A stretch of DNA of 41,697 nucleotides from Pezizomycotina sp. ARF18. Lineage: Eukaryota; Ascomycota. The notes under the pieces are model-generated. The model ran no database searches, had not been told where the DNA came from, and saw nothing but the letters and a program-made list of their open reading frames with translations. Shown here piece after piece: positions 1 to 10,644 of the stretch; positions within the stretch are counted from its first letter, which is position 1; every line of letters starts with the position of its first letter. The stretch spans positions 98,243-139,939 of the forward strand of contig AZLU01000103.1 in assembly GCA_002224055.1 (NCBI GenBank). The letters run 5' to 3'. The position numbers and the translations under genes are program-made.

Positions 1-2
1 GG

Positions 3-65
3 GATGCTCCGCCTGTATACGCGCTGCTGGCACCTCGACGTCGCTCGTCAAACGGTGGGATGTAA
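3..65 (+). CDS. Possible C-terminal tip of a gene entering from the left
   Basis: The first 65 bases are clearly more GC-rich than what follows. One frame reads 20 residues (DAPPVYALLAPRRRSSNGGM) and then a TAA stop, after which the sequence turns AT-rich and non-coding in character. This fits the end of a gene whose body lies outside the window. It is too short to assign to a family, and the other two forward frames are also open here, so it could be chance. Confidence 0.2.
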   Translation, partial: DAPPVYALLAPRRRSSNGGM

Positions 66-2115
66 CTACTTACTTAAGTGGAAAATGCCCAGCACTGCCT
101 GATGATACACCTTGTATAAATTTTTGTGGTGTATGGACAACATCGATTTGTTGTCTAAAGTATTCTGCCTTTTCTTCACCTTATTTATTTTTTTGGTGAC
201 CCCCAAATTTTTTAATACCCTCCCGTGCTTAGCCTGATCGCACAAATAAAGTATGTTTGTCAGGATATAATTAGCCGTTATTATTCGGAAAGGATCAGAA
301 GGAAGTAAAAGAAGCAAGTAAGAATTAACAAATCGCTTTGTGTTCATTTGTGCGGGCTGGACCAATACGTTTGGCTTACTTTCAGTTGTGCCCTACAGTG
401 GAGAGTAAGTAGAGCAGAGCAATGGGGTGTAGCGTGCTCGTTGGTAAATTATTTCGACGTGCTCTCGCCAGCTGCCAGCAAATGTACGCCGCCGGTGTTG
501 ATCTCGGAACCAACGAACGGAAAACAAATCATCCAAGTCCCAGGAGAGTAGTAAGGGAGGAGAAGAACAATTATTCATAGTCTTACCTTCTTTTTTTTTT
601 TTTTTTTTTTTTTGTGCTATATATATTGAGGGCGAAAATAAAAATTTATTGTTGAAGATACAAACGACACACTTGTTTTCCCACATCTTCATAACACTCA
701 ACACAAACAAAAAGCAGTATTATTATAAATTAAAATTATTAATCACTAAATAATATTGCTCGGCAATCGAGCCCTTCGTTCGTCGATGTGGAGATAATTC
801 GAGTAACTAACTGTGTTACCCCCCATTCATCCCTGTGGTGTTGTCGTTGTAAATGGAGACTTCTGTGCCGTGTATTGAGCATCAGACGTTTGCGTTTGAG
901 GAACGCCGCTCGTAGTTTAGCGATGCTCTTCCCGACTCTCAAGCCTTGGTAAAGATTATGAAACTGGCTCTTAGCGTGGGACAAAGAAAAGAGAATGCGT
1001 GAATGTCCAGGTACGAGATGAGCATTTGGGCGCAAATCTCAATTTATCAGCTGTATCTGGAATCGATTGGCAAGGCACATGCGTGGGGTGCAAAATCCTG
1101 CCAACCCTTCCAGGCGGGGTTTGAGACGAAATCCCCAAAACAATTTTTGGTGATGTGCTTTCTCAAGATTCCCCATGTCGTTTCCAAGGGCGTTGTACAT
1201 ATGACGTCTCCCTGGTTTCTCGGTACGGTAGGTAAAGAGTTAGTCTAGGGGACATCATTTTCCCTTGAGTGGGGTTTTGTTTTCTGGGGCTCCCGTGTTA
1301 TTTTATTAATATGGGTAGTGATATTGTATTGTTTTCTTTAATAAGTAAATAATATAAATAAAATAAATAAAAATATAGGTATAAGCATTTACATACCGTT
1401 AAAATCAAATAAACATCAAGCTTAGCTTTTCTCCATCGTTTCCCCAGCTTGAGCCGCCACGAGAAGTCGGTTTTGAGACAAGGTCCTAGAAAGATTGTGG
1501 TCGCGGATTTTTAAGCCGGGTTTCGAATCAATCCGCGATGGGGACGCTCGTCGCGAGAAATCTCGATCCCCGATTCGTTTAAATTGCCATGCATCTTATA
1601 GGAATATCTTAGTTGCGAGCGAGCTTCCTGCTTCCATCGCGGCTTTCACCGTCGAACCCGTTTTCTCCGAGGAAGATTGGCGGTTTTTGTACCGTCAAGA
1701 CTGAGAGGGCTGTAAACGTTTGATTATGTCTACAAAGGATCCTGAAAATCCATAGACGATAAAGAGTGCCCAAAATGAAACCTCGTTGCAGATATGTGGG
1801 GCGCTTCAACTATCGAGCGAACTGCGAGGCTGTGTTGGGGGGAAAGAGAAGCCAATAGAAATAACGCTTTAGAGGCGATTTGAACCTATCAGTTGGTTGC
1901 CGCGAGACTGTTCTGCCGCCTAAGGAAGAGGTGCTCGTATAGCTCGCGATCGATGGATGGGATAGCGACGCTTATAGATACTATTTTTTCCCATCGTCGT
2001 CCTTTTCGGTCGCGATCACGATCGGATCAGGAGAAAAAATGACTCTTGCTCCATGGACAATAATGGGCAGCTAGAGATCCTTTTTTTCTTTTTCCCCTTT
2101 TCCCTCCCCTTGGCC

Positions 2116-2151
2116 GCGGAACATAGTCTGGGTCTCCAGACTAGCGGAACA
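2116..2151. repeat. Perfect 8-bp-arm hairpin flanked by 8-bp direct repeats
   Basis: The palindrome TAGTCTGG-GTCT-CCAGACTA (2124-2143) has fully complementary 8-base arms and a 4-base loop. It is bounded immediately on each side by the same 8 bases, GCGGAACA, at 2116-2123 and 2144-2151. A terminal inverted repeat inside an 8-bp target-site duplication is the layout of a hAT-type insertion, so this could be the remnant of a very short element. At only 20 bp between the repeats, chance or a structured RNA are equally possible. Confidence 0.4.
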
Positions 2152-3159
2152 CCCGAAGCGGCAACAGGAAATCTTCGAGCGTATATATTCTAAATCCTGA
2201 CGTCAAAAGTTATCCGCATTATGGATCGACTCTATCGCGTTACAGTACCTAATAGTAATTTAATTTACTCGATCTTTTGTTAGCATGACAAAGATAGTAA
2301 TCGCAGCTCTTTTCATACAAAGGGCAAAGCACTCACCGAAGGAACACTCTCCAAGTAAGCCTTCAAAACCAAAGATCGATCGCGCTACATCCTCGTATAT
2401 GAGGTAAATAAATTGTTAATTACCTTACTCAAGCAGCGCTCCCATTAGATAGTATTCCTAGTAGAGCTGTGTACTCTCTATAAATCCATCTTTCTCATGT
2501 CTTACTGAAATAAATCATTAGTAGACGTATTATAGCCGTTTAGTTTTATGCCAAGCTTTTTTCCCCTTATCGGTTCGGTTAGGAGATAAAAAAATACACC
2601 TGCCTTTACCTGGCATCACGTCACACGCCCTTTTTTTTTTTTTTTTTTTCCCAAAACTCGCCGACCAACCGGGCGGGAACAAAAAAGGGGGTTTAAAATC
2701 TTATAGAGTTAGAGCCTCAAATATATACTTATATCTAACTTCTATATCCCTAAACAGATTTTCAGCCTACAAAGAGGTCCACGGAACAACGAAACAGAAA
2801 AGAGACGGCGAATAAGAGAATTGAAAATTAGAAAAAGAAAAGAAAAGGAAAAAAGAGGGGAAGGGGAAGGAGAATGATTCCTTGAGATAAACAGTAATAG
2901 CAGTTAGTAAGTAGTGGTGGTTTAGTTTCCTACTCGCTATTGCCACTGTTCTCGTCTCGAGCGTATCTAAATAACCCCCTTCAATAGCTTACTTAGATGC
3001 CATCCTTATTTTATTCGGTCTTTGTACTTTCCGGATACAAAGTCAAGAATTTTATGTCCAAAAAAAAAAAAGAAAAAAAGAAAAAAAAAAGAAAAAAATA
3101 ATGTATATCTCAATTCCAATTCTTCTGTGTCCCACTCTCGTCGGCGATGCTCGCGCTAA

Positions 3160-3960
3160 CACTATAAGGCTGTGCTTGATGACAGCGAATGGAGTAATGG
3201 GAGCCGACCCATGTGTTCATGAGATCCAAAAAGCCTTCGAGAAGGACTAATGGAATAATCTGCGTCTCTGAAGATATCGCATAAACTGCAACCTATGCAA
3301 TGCGATAGTATCACACTTACATACCTTTCGTCTAGTTTCGCGCGAGAGGGTTGGATATTGGTGGGAAAAAAAAGAGAACGAAGGATGTATGTAAGTCATC
3401 TGACACGTTTTCTTCTTCTCTACTGTCTCTCTGTAATCCTTGTCATCCCTTTTTCTTTTCTTTTATGTCTATAATCTTTGATCTTTGAGGTAGCTATGAT
3501 GCTATAGACGGAGAAAGTGTCACTTTTTGTTCTTAGTGGGATCCAGTCCGGCGGAATTTAAGGTAGCCTCCTTATTATTATTTTTCATTTCTTTATTTTG
3601 CATTTTGGGGGAGAGGCGAGAAAATACTAACCACGTAGGCAACGAAAGTGGTTGAAAGGAGTCCTTTTGGACCACGCTAAAGCAGATCTACTGTGATCTA
3701 AAGGGAAGGAAAAGGAAACATAATAAGAATAAAATATAGGGAAGCATACAAAGAATAAAGGCTCCTTCGGAGGGGTGCCAGCCGGAATAAAGTAGTCAGA
3801 CTACTTGTAATCGGCATTCTCCACGGCGTGGAGGTAGGCGCATTATCGTAAGATATATCGTCACCAAGTCAAGGATTGGTCCTCGCCTATGTCATTTCCC
3901 TGAAGGCTCTGTTTCGGACGTCAGAGAGATACGCTTCATCTCTATTTCCTTAGAAGGGGA
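3160..3960. other. Cluster of short perfect inverted repeats, possible structured RNA
   Basis: Several complementary arm pairs sit in about 800 bp. They are TATCGCAT/ATGCGATA around 3280-3310, AACCAC/GTGGTT near 3629-3655, and CTCC/GGAG near 3762-3772. GCCG..AAGTAGT-CAG-ACTACTT..CGGC lies at 3780-3814, CTCCAC/GTGGAG at 3819-3833, TAGGCG/CGCCTA at about 3835-3889, and AGAGAT/ATCTCT near 3925-3943. I looked for hallmarks of RNase P, MRP, SRP, U3, telomerase and spliceosomal RNAs and did not find them. The density of hairpins is what can be seen; a transcript is inference. Confidence 0.2.
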
Positions 3961-3997
3961 GACCAAAAAAGTTTCATGATCTCCGTAATGCGACTAT

Positions 3998-4033
<36 letters not shown>

Positions 4034-5299
4034 CTTAAAAAGAAGCTTCCGACCTCTTTTTACATTTTCTTTTTTAAGGACAATGGCAGCCAGCAAGCCC
4101 CATAGTTCGTATTTGGTCTCAAGAGGCACGGCTCCTCGGGGAACCACAGAACACCAAGCTGCGCTAGAGATGGTCCTCGTAACTCGTAAGGCTGCTAATG
4201 AAAGTACTTGCCCGCACACATCGGTCCTTTTATTAGCCTCTCGAAGCCAATGTAGGTACTTGACTTAGCGCTCGTCCATTTCCATTTTCTTCTCCTGTTC
4301 TTTTTTCTTCTTTTGTTTATTCCTTCTCTTCAACTTTTGCTCTCCTGCTCGTCAATGTCCGTTCCTCTCACACACGGGGGAGCTAAGACTGGTTTGGTGC
4401 ATTGTTGGGAGAAGTCGAAGGACCCGACGAAAAAGGGGTGTGGGTGGAATAGTGTCACGGGTTCAAAAAAAATTTTTTTTTCTCCCCTTCCCATTCTACA
4501 TTCTTTTTCGTGTTGCGATAGATAGTAGTGGAGCTCTCTTGTGTTTGATTTTAAAACGTAAAATAGACTGTACGGAGAGAGGGCGATTTTCCTTACCCTT
4601 TTCTTTCCTATACGTGATAAAATACCGTCTTTTTTTTTTTTTTTTTTTCAAGGAAAAGAGAAAAAAAGAGTAGGTAGTTAGTACCGGTCAGTTTGCAACG
4701 TTTGGGGGGCAGTATAACAGAATGGAGAAGTTATGACAGCACCGACCAGGGATATCTTTTTTTTTTTTGTTTAACTCAATTCAGAGTAATGTTGTATCCA
4801 CAATTCTTCAACGATCCCCAGTTCTCGCCTGATTGTCCGGTATCAGTCCGAGTCCAAGTCACCGAGCAGCTACCAAAAGTCTGGTGTCAATTCGTCCGAG
4901 GAGTTGATTGGAACAGAGGGAGCCATAGTGGCCAGTAGAAAGTACGAAGGCCTTTTTTATTATATATATATGTATATATAACTTTTGTGCCATTCATCCT
5001 GCAGCGAATTTTCTTTCCGAGAAGAGTGCTAAAACCGATGTACAAATGGAAAGTATTGCCATATTCGTCTTAATCAATGGCGCAATAATAATAAAGTACC
5101 TGTAAGTTTCAAAAAATAACCCTATTGTTCCTGTCGCTTTTTGATAGCGTGGGGAACACCAAAAGGTGAACAAGGGACAGGAAAGAAAGAAAGAAAGAAA
5201 GGGCGGTATGTATGTGTGTGTATGGTTTTGTTCCACTGGGACAGAACAGTAGTAGAAGCGGCAATAGGAAGATTTTTCAATGGTAAAAGGACAAAATCA

Positions 5300-5302
5300 A
5301 AA

Positions 5303-5353
<51 letters not shown>
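5300..5353. repeat. (TAAA)n microsatellite
   Basis: About 13 uninterrupted copies of the tetranucleotide AAAT/TAAA lie between two runs of ordinary AT-rich sequence. It produces an artefactual Phe/Ile/Tyr/Leu-rich open frame on the minus strand, which should not be annotated as a gene. Confidence 0.9.
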
Positions 5354-5583
5354 GAGGAAAGGTAAAAAAAAGAAAAGATCACCCCACTCTGTAAGGTTCA
5401 TGAGTAGTGCGTATTGGGAGACGAAAAAAAAAATTCGTTCTCTCGACCGGAGGACGTTTAGGGCGAATTTCCGCTCTCCCAATGCCTAGCACCCTTTGGC
5501 CGTTTGCGACTTCAATTTATTTAAGTAGTAGGATAGAAGAAGAAGCCGGTCGAAAGACTAAACTACCTTTTCTTTCTTAAAAT

Positions 5584-5615
5584 GAGAAGAAAAGAAAGAA
5601 AGAAAGAAAGAAAGT
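5584..5615. repeat. (GAAA)n microsatellite
   Basis: A purine-only run of GAAA units, about 7 copies, on the plus strand. Confidence 0.8.
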
Positions 5616-6806
5616 AGACTAATAGCCTTGTATAGAGTAGCTAGTAGAATACTCTACCTTGTAAGGTGAATAAAACCTTTCAACCTCGGTATCGCTGTCT
5701 CCGATTTAGGAGCCGGAACAAATTTAGAGGACGCCATCTATACTAGCTGTGAAGCAGGAACTCAACAAAGAAGACTGATAATACACTTGTTTTAAATACG
5801 TAAGAAGTAGGCAAGTATAAGAGGAGAGGAGGTAGAGGAAGATCAAGAGATAAAGTTAGGTGAATTGCGAAAAAGGAAAATTGTTGAGATTCTGGCCTTC
5901 GATCAGGGACCGGGAAAATCGGCAGAGCAACTGGGCAATGGAATCGAGTGCCAATAAGATTTTATATTATTATTTGGGGGGAAAAGATTAATACCGATAG
6001 TAACGATACATTCATTTCGGTGACTTTTGCGAACCAGCATAAATTACTGAGTAAGGATAGATTAATGATATTATTATTCTACGTAGAGAGTAAAAAGCGA
6101 CGAAAGAGAAAGATATAAGAGGAAATAAAATGAAGACCGTAATTATTATTTACTAGTATTATTATAATTGATCATAAACAAAAGGAATAAAAAAAGCTAA
6201 TCGATTATAGAAACTTGAAACTTGAATTGAAGTCCAGTAACCTCAAGAAAACCCTTTTTTAACCCCTTAAGAATTTTACAAAGAAAAAAAAATAAATAAA
6301 ATAAAAGATCATCAGAAAAGAGAAGGATCATTATACATCTCTCAAAGATGCCCAACGAATGTTTCTCCCTTCTCTTTTGTCGAGAAAAAGGAAAAGAAGA
6401 GTACAAATTCGGAAATAGAAATATCATCATGCCATGAGCTTTGAACACAATAGAAACCATCGAAAAATACAAATAAAAATACAAATAAAAATAAACAATC
6501 TCCCATGCTTATAAACAAGTGTAAAATCAACTAAATAAGACTTTATAACGATGCAAAATCAAATAAACTATCAAAACCCAGAGTCGTGACCAAATCATCT
6601 TATATCGGTAAATGAGTTAGAGTAGAAGGAGAGGTGAAAGGAAGTCTCAGATAATTAAACGCGCCCCGGTCAAAGAGAACCAAATGAACTGGAAACAAAA
6701 GTATGCAGAAACGCCTTATATAGTCGCGCAGGAAGGAATTCTCAACGGAAGAGCAAATGAGAGAAAAAAAAAAAAAAGGAAGGAAAAGAGAGGCGGAGAA
6801 ATAGGA

Positions 6807-7872
6807 TTAGAGGATCTTCTCAAGGTCGACAATCTCTCTGAAGTCCCGTTCCCAGGCCATCGCCTCTTCCGTATTTGGGCGGGGAAGAGGTTTCCGAGCA
6901 TAGCCACCGTAACGAAGTAAGACTGAAGGCAGCTCTTGTTCCAACGAGGCCACCACGGATAGCCGCCCAATCGCCACGAGCGACAATAGCTTGCAGCTTG
7001 CGAGCCTCCTTGAAATTTCCAGCCGCGAACAGCTTGACGATCTGGACACAGGCCTTAGGGCAATATTGGCAAGACCGGCAATAACCCTGAACCGCCGGCG
7101 ATCATGGTTTGAAGGGTAAGTCGGCAGAGCCTCCCATGGCCATGAAACCGGAACCTTCATCCGAAGGGGTGCAAGCGTTGGTGGCAGCTGCTACTCTTGC
7201 GAGTTTTCCCGAGTTACCGCACGTCAGCTTGCAGCCTACAATGTTGGGGTGCTTGGAGAGCTTGTTGATGAAGTCGGAGTCCATATCAATTCCAGAGGCG
7301 GCGGCAGGAAAGTTGTAAATAAGAACGGGGAGCGGGGAGGCATCGGCAACGTCCGTGAAATATTCGAGGAGGTTGTCGTTGGAGAGGAGACACGGTAGTA
7401 AGCAGAAGGCAGGACGAGAACGTAGTCACCTCCGGATACAAGAGCATCGTGGCAGAGCTGGATCGTTTCCCGCGTCGATTGCGCGCCGCAGCAACGATGA
7501 CTGGCATATCGTGGAATCCGGCTTCCTCGAGAGCTTCCTAGTCGCAGCAGTAACCAATTGCCTTTCCGGTGGCTCAGGTTGACAGCTTCGCCGTTCGATC
7601 CTTGCGTGGCAATACCAGCGACGCCAGCCTCGGCCATGCGAACAGCGTGCTTCTTGATGGCGTCAATGTCGAGGTCCTCAGTGACGGGGTCGAAGAAGCA
7701 GACGGTAGGTACGTAGACTCCGGGTAGTAGAGGGCGGTGGCTGACAGGGACATCTGGGAGACCGTGGATTCTGTTAACGCGGCCGTTGAGTCCGTTCGAC
7801 GAGAAGCTGGCAGAAGGAACGTCTGTTAAGGACTGGCGAGGAGTCCCTTGAGTAGTTCATGGTTGGAGACAT
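6807..7872 (-). CDS. DHDPS/HOGA-family class I aldolase (frameshifted)
   Basis: The gene encodes a TIM-barrel lyase of the dihydrodipicolinate synthase / N-acetylneuraminate lyase superfamily. Such enzymes cleave or form 2-keto acids through a Schiff base. Visible in order are an N-terminal GVYVPTVCFFDP strand, the GIATQGSNGEAVNLS loop, AQSTRETIQLCHDAL, the DYVLVLPSAYYR strand with the proton-relay Tyr, VLIYNFP, and NIVGCKLTCGN with the Schiff-base Lys. The C-terminal part has GGYARKPLPRP and ends REIVDLEKIL-stop. The start chosen is the first ATG (7872-7870, MSPTMNYS); a second ATG follows four codons later. The reading frame shifts at several points (near 7825, 7560, 7370, 7110, 7060 and 6925), with family sequence continuing in another frame each time. 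The complete chain would be roughly 320-330 residues, normal for the family. I saw no intron. Fungi make lysine by the aminoadipate route, so a 4-hydroxy-2-oxoglutarate or 2-keto-3-deoxy sugar-acid aldolase is more likely than true DHDPS. The substrate cannot be read from the sequence. Confidence 0.85.
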
Positions 7873-7967
7873 TGTAAATGATTGAACGGGTGAGGTGTGT
7901 GTCTTTGTGTGTATGTTTGTACGAAAGGAGAGGATAAGTAAAGAGAGAGGAGCGAAGGCCTATATCT

Positions 7968-7974
7968 CTTTATA
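7968..7974 (-). promoter_or_regulatory. TATA-like element upstream of the aldolase
   Basis: TATAAAG on the minus strand lies about 96 bases before the proposed ATG at 7872, a plausible distance for a fungal core promoter. The surrounding region is AT-rich, so chance matches are expected. Confidence 0.3.
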
Positions 7975-8019
7975 TCAATATGTATCCAAGTTATATATAT
8001 GAATGTATGATAGCTTTAG

Positions 8020-8045
8020 TGTGTTGTGTGTTGTGTGTGTGTGTA
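8020..8045. repeat. (GT)n-rich microsatellite
   Basis: A run of GTGTGTTGTGTGTTGTGTGTGTGTGT type on the plus strand, an imperfect dinucleotide repeat upstream of the aldolase. Confidence 0.7.
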
Positions 8046-8218
8046 ATTTTAGATGGATATAGATGTGTGTATTGGGGGTTAAGAAACAGGGCTGGCACTT
8101 GAGAGAAGGTAGATGATAATGGAACTTGCAATTCAGGAAGGGATTGGGGGATACTTATAAGAATATTTTTTTCCGGGTGGGATTTAAAAAGGAGTGTGTG
8201 ATGGAAGAATAAGAGGGG

Positions 8219-8275
8219 GAGAGAGAGAGAGTAGAGAGAGTAGAGAGAGTAGAGAGAGCAGAGAGAGTAGAGAGT
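8219..8275. repeat. Tandem AGAGAGAGT-type 9-bp repeat
   Basis: Five near-identical units of GAGAGAGTA, one with a T-to-C change, lie in a purine-only block. Read in frame they give a repeated Arg-Glu-Ser string that looks like a protein but has no other coding support. Confidence 0.85.
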
Positions 8276-8360
8276 ACCGCAGTGTGTGGATGAAAATTAT
8301 AACAACCGCTAATGAAATTTTCGAAGCGAGAGTAGGTAGTAGTAGGAGCAGTTTAGTTAC

Positions 8361-8386
8361 AAAAAAAAAAAAAAAAAAAAAAAAAA
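8361..8386. repeat. Poly(A) tract, 26 nt
   Basis: An uninterrupted run of 26 A on the plus strand. It is one of more than twenty A or T tracts of about 18 nt or longer in the window, and such runs are also where indel errors would be expected. Confidence 0.9.
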
Positions 8387-10175
8387 GGTCACGCTGCGAC
8401 AATGTAGTAGTAAAATAGTGAAAAAAAAAAAATAGAAAAAGAAAAGAAAATTTAAATTAAATAAAATAAATAAAATAAATAAATAATTAAGGGAAGAAGA
8501 TTGTTCTTACGTATTATTGCAGTATCTCAGACGGTCGAGCGCTTTGCTTACTTTTTTTCTCTTTTCTTGCGACGTGTGGGAGCCTTTCTTTTCTTTCTTT
8601 TCTTTTCTTTTCTTCTTTTTCTTTATTTTATTTCTTTTTTTATAAATTTTTATTTTTTTTATTTTTCCCATAAAAGTGGTAAGGGAATAGGAGATCTTTC
8701 TTTTTATCGGAGGGAAGGGTTTTGGGTATAATCTTTGGTGGCATTTTAGGCATCACAAAATAGCACAAACCTTTTGTACCAGTACATGTTCCCCTTCTTT
8801 AGTAGATAGCAATATTTCTTCCTATTTATTTTTATTTTATTTTATTTTGTTTTATTTTATTATTTTGTTATTTTATTTTACTTTCACTTTAAATTCAGTA
8901 ATACTATCATCATCATTATATCATCATCCTCGTTATCGTCATCTCTCTAATTATTCACCAACAAGTATCATCTAAGCAGCTACTTATTAGTAGTATCCCG
9001 TGGACCGTAGCACTTTTCTCTCTTTATACCACTATATTGACCTATTAACTTATAATTATTCTTGCTTGTTCTCTCACTGGCTAGTTAGTCCTTTTTCCGT
9101 AGCCTTCTCAGAGCGAACCGTCCAGCAAAGAGACCGAAACGAAAGAAAAAAAAAGCAAAAAAGAAGAAAAGAAGAAAGAAAAAAGAAAAGAAAAAGGGCA
9201 AAAGGGAAAGTGGTGGGTGAGTATACTTTGGCTAAGTCCTGTACCCCCACAGCCCCAAATTCGAACACTCCCTTTCTCACACACAAATTTTTATTCTGCT
9301 ATTATTATCCGCTCCTTTTTTCGTGAACACTCCTTCCTTGCCTCTGATTTCAAAGTCGCTGCCTCTCTCTTCATTCTTTTCCTCGCCAATAGTAGTCATA
9401 ATCATACCACGAAATCCCTTAATTGACGATACACGGAATTATTATTATAGGAAGTATGTTCGACTCTCTCAAATACCTCCTATCAGTAACAAGTCGATCA
9501 TTGATTATTTTTGTAGTCCAATGGTACGAATGACTGCTCAAGGGTAAAAATCATGAGTTGATGATCATTAGAAGCCAATAAGCCAGTCTAAAGCACCCCG
9601 AGGAAGAATAGACAATGGCGATTGTAACCTACTATTGTTTTTTTGCGAACCTGTTGATCCGTTCTTATGAGAGAGAAGCCTCCAGTATGAGAAATCTGTC
9701 GCAGGAGAACAAAATGAGAGGGGCAAAAAGCAAAATAAAAGTAAAAAAATTATTTATTATTATTGTGAAATGAATAAAAAGGTGCGAATAGATAATTTAC
9801 GAGATAGAGAGATAAAACACAAAAACACTGAGGTATATTACTAATAAAAGTAGCTTATACGTCGTTGCTATAAAACAAATATCATTACGGGTTGTGGCGG
9901 GAACACGCCTTCTCCTCCCAGTTTTACGGGTACTCACCGCATGGCGTTCGTTGTACTCTGAGACCAGAATAATTCCAGCGTAGCCTGCAGCTTGTCTCTG
10001 CATTAGATCGGACGATAAGCAAGATGAGTGATTTCTTTCCCGCAAGGCGCTGAAATTCACCAACAAATGGGGAACGGTTTCGTTGAACTATTGTTAGTTG
10101 GTTAACTTATCTTGCCTTTGATTTATCTCCTATAATCGCCACATCATTACTGTTATTTTGTTACCATTTATTCGT

Positions 10176-10189
10176 GCTCTCTCTCCCCC

Positions 10190-10227
<38 letters not shown>

Positions 10228-10242
10228 GAGGGAGAGAAAGAA
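10176..10242. repeat. Imperfect inverted repeat: CT block, T12, A25, AG block
   Basis: A pyrimidine block (CTCTCTCTCCCCCC) runs into 12 T (10191-10202), then directly into 25 A (10203-10227), then a purine block (GAGGGAGAGAAAG). The two halves are near-complementary, so the region can fold into a long hairpin or cruciform with no spacer at the T/A junction. Confidence 0.7.
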
Positions 10243-10479
10243 TAAAGGAAAATTTTTTCTTTGTTGGGACAACTGTATACTCGGTATCAATCGATACAAT
10301 ATCGCTTCGAGATATATTGCCTAAGTCTATAGTTTGAGCCTCGAGCCTTCAACAAGATTAAGCCTATATGACCAAATTATATATCAACAAATAGGCGTCC
10401 AAAGACTCCACTATACTTAATATACCCCCTTTCTTTCCCCAAATACGGCTCGTTTTGTTCACAACGACAGCCGTGCTAG

Positions 10480-10644
10480 CGGAGCTTTTGCTGCATAGCT
10501 TACACAACGGAGCCTGGCGGAGTGATTGTTTCTGGTCGCCTATGGACTTTAGCTGAAGGTTCAGTGGTTTCTAAGTGCCGGAGTTCCAAAAGCACACCTG
10601 AGGAAGAAGCCAAGACGATTGGTGAACATCTAATTGATGTAGAG
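10480..10644 (+). other. Exon-like open segment, unidentified
   Basis: A 55-codon open stretch follows a TAG at 10477-10479 and ends at a good donor (GAG|GTACGT, donor from 10645). It reads ...GGVIVSGRLWTLAEG... and ends TPEEEAKTIGEHLIDVE, which has a protein-like composition with a charged, helical end. There is no ATG near its start and I could not find a partner exon on either side. It may be a lone exon of a frameshifted gene, a relic, or chance. I do not assign a family. Confidence 0.2.

Larger units (their letters stand above)
66..6806. other. Intergenic region with no recognisable protein gene
   Basis: I see no open frame here that resembles a known family, and the longest frames are about 100 codons with low-complexity composition. 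The stretch holds poly(T) or poly(A) runs (about 591-613, 2632-2650, 4002-4030, 4630-4648). It also holds purine tracts near 2830-2870 and 3060-3100, and the microsatellites and hairpins listed separately. The parts at 1440-2000 and 3160-3960 are less AT-rich than the rest and could hold non-coding RNA or old decayed sequence, but nothing identifies them. Confidence 0.5.

Noticed and set aside
1860-1900. tRNA-like B-box (GGTTCAAATC on the minus strand, 1877-1886)
   Set aside because: The bases around it do not form a T-stem and there is no A-box at the right distance.
5122-5482. Minus-strand open frames rich in Phe, Leu, Ile and Tyr
   Set aside because: They are translations of the TAAA microsatellite and nearby homopolymers.
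8194-8418. Arg-Glu-Ser repeat protein
   Set aside because: It is the translation of a 9-bp purine tandem repeat followed by poly(A), with no other coding signal.
9000-9326. 108-codon frame with a Lys/Arg-rich centre
   Set aside because: The basic run comes from an AAAG/AGAA purine tract; there is no motif and no splice support.
10480-10644. Assigning the orphan segment to the LDH2/malate dehydrogenase family from its EEEAKTIGEHLIDVE end
   Set aside because: The likeness is to a generic helical pattern; the following conserved motif of that family is absent.
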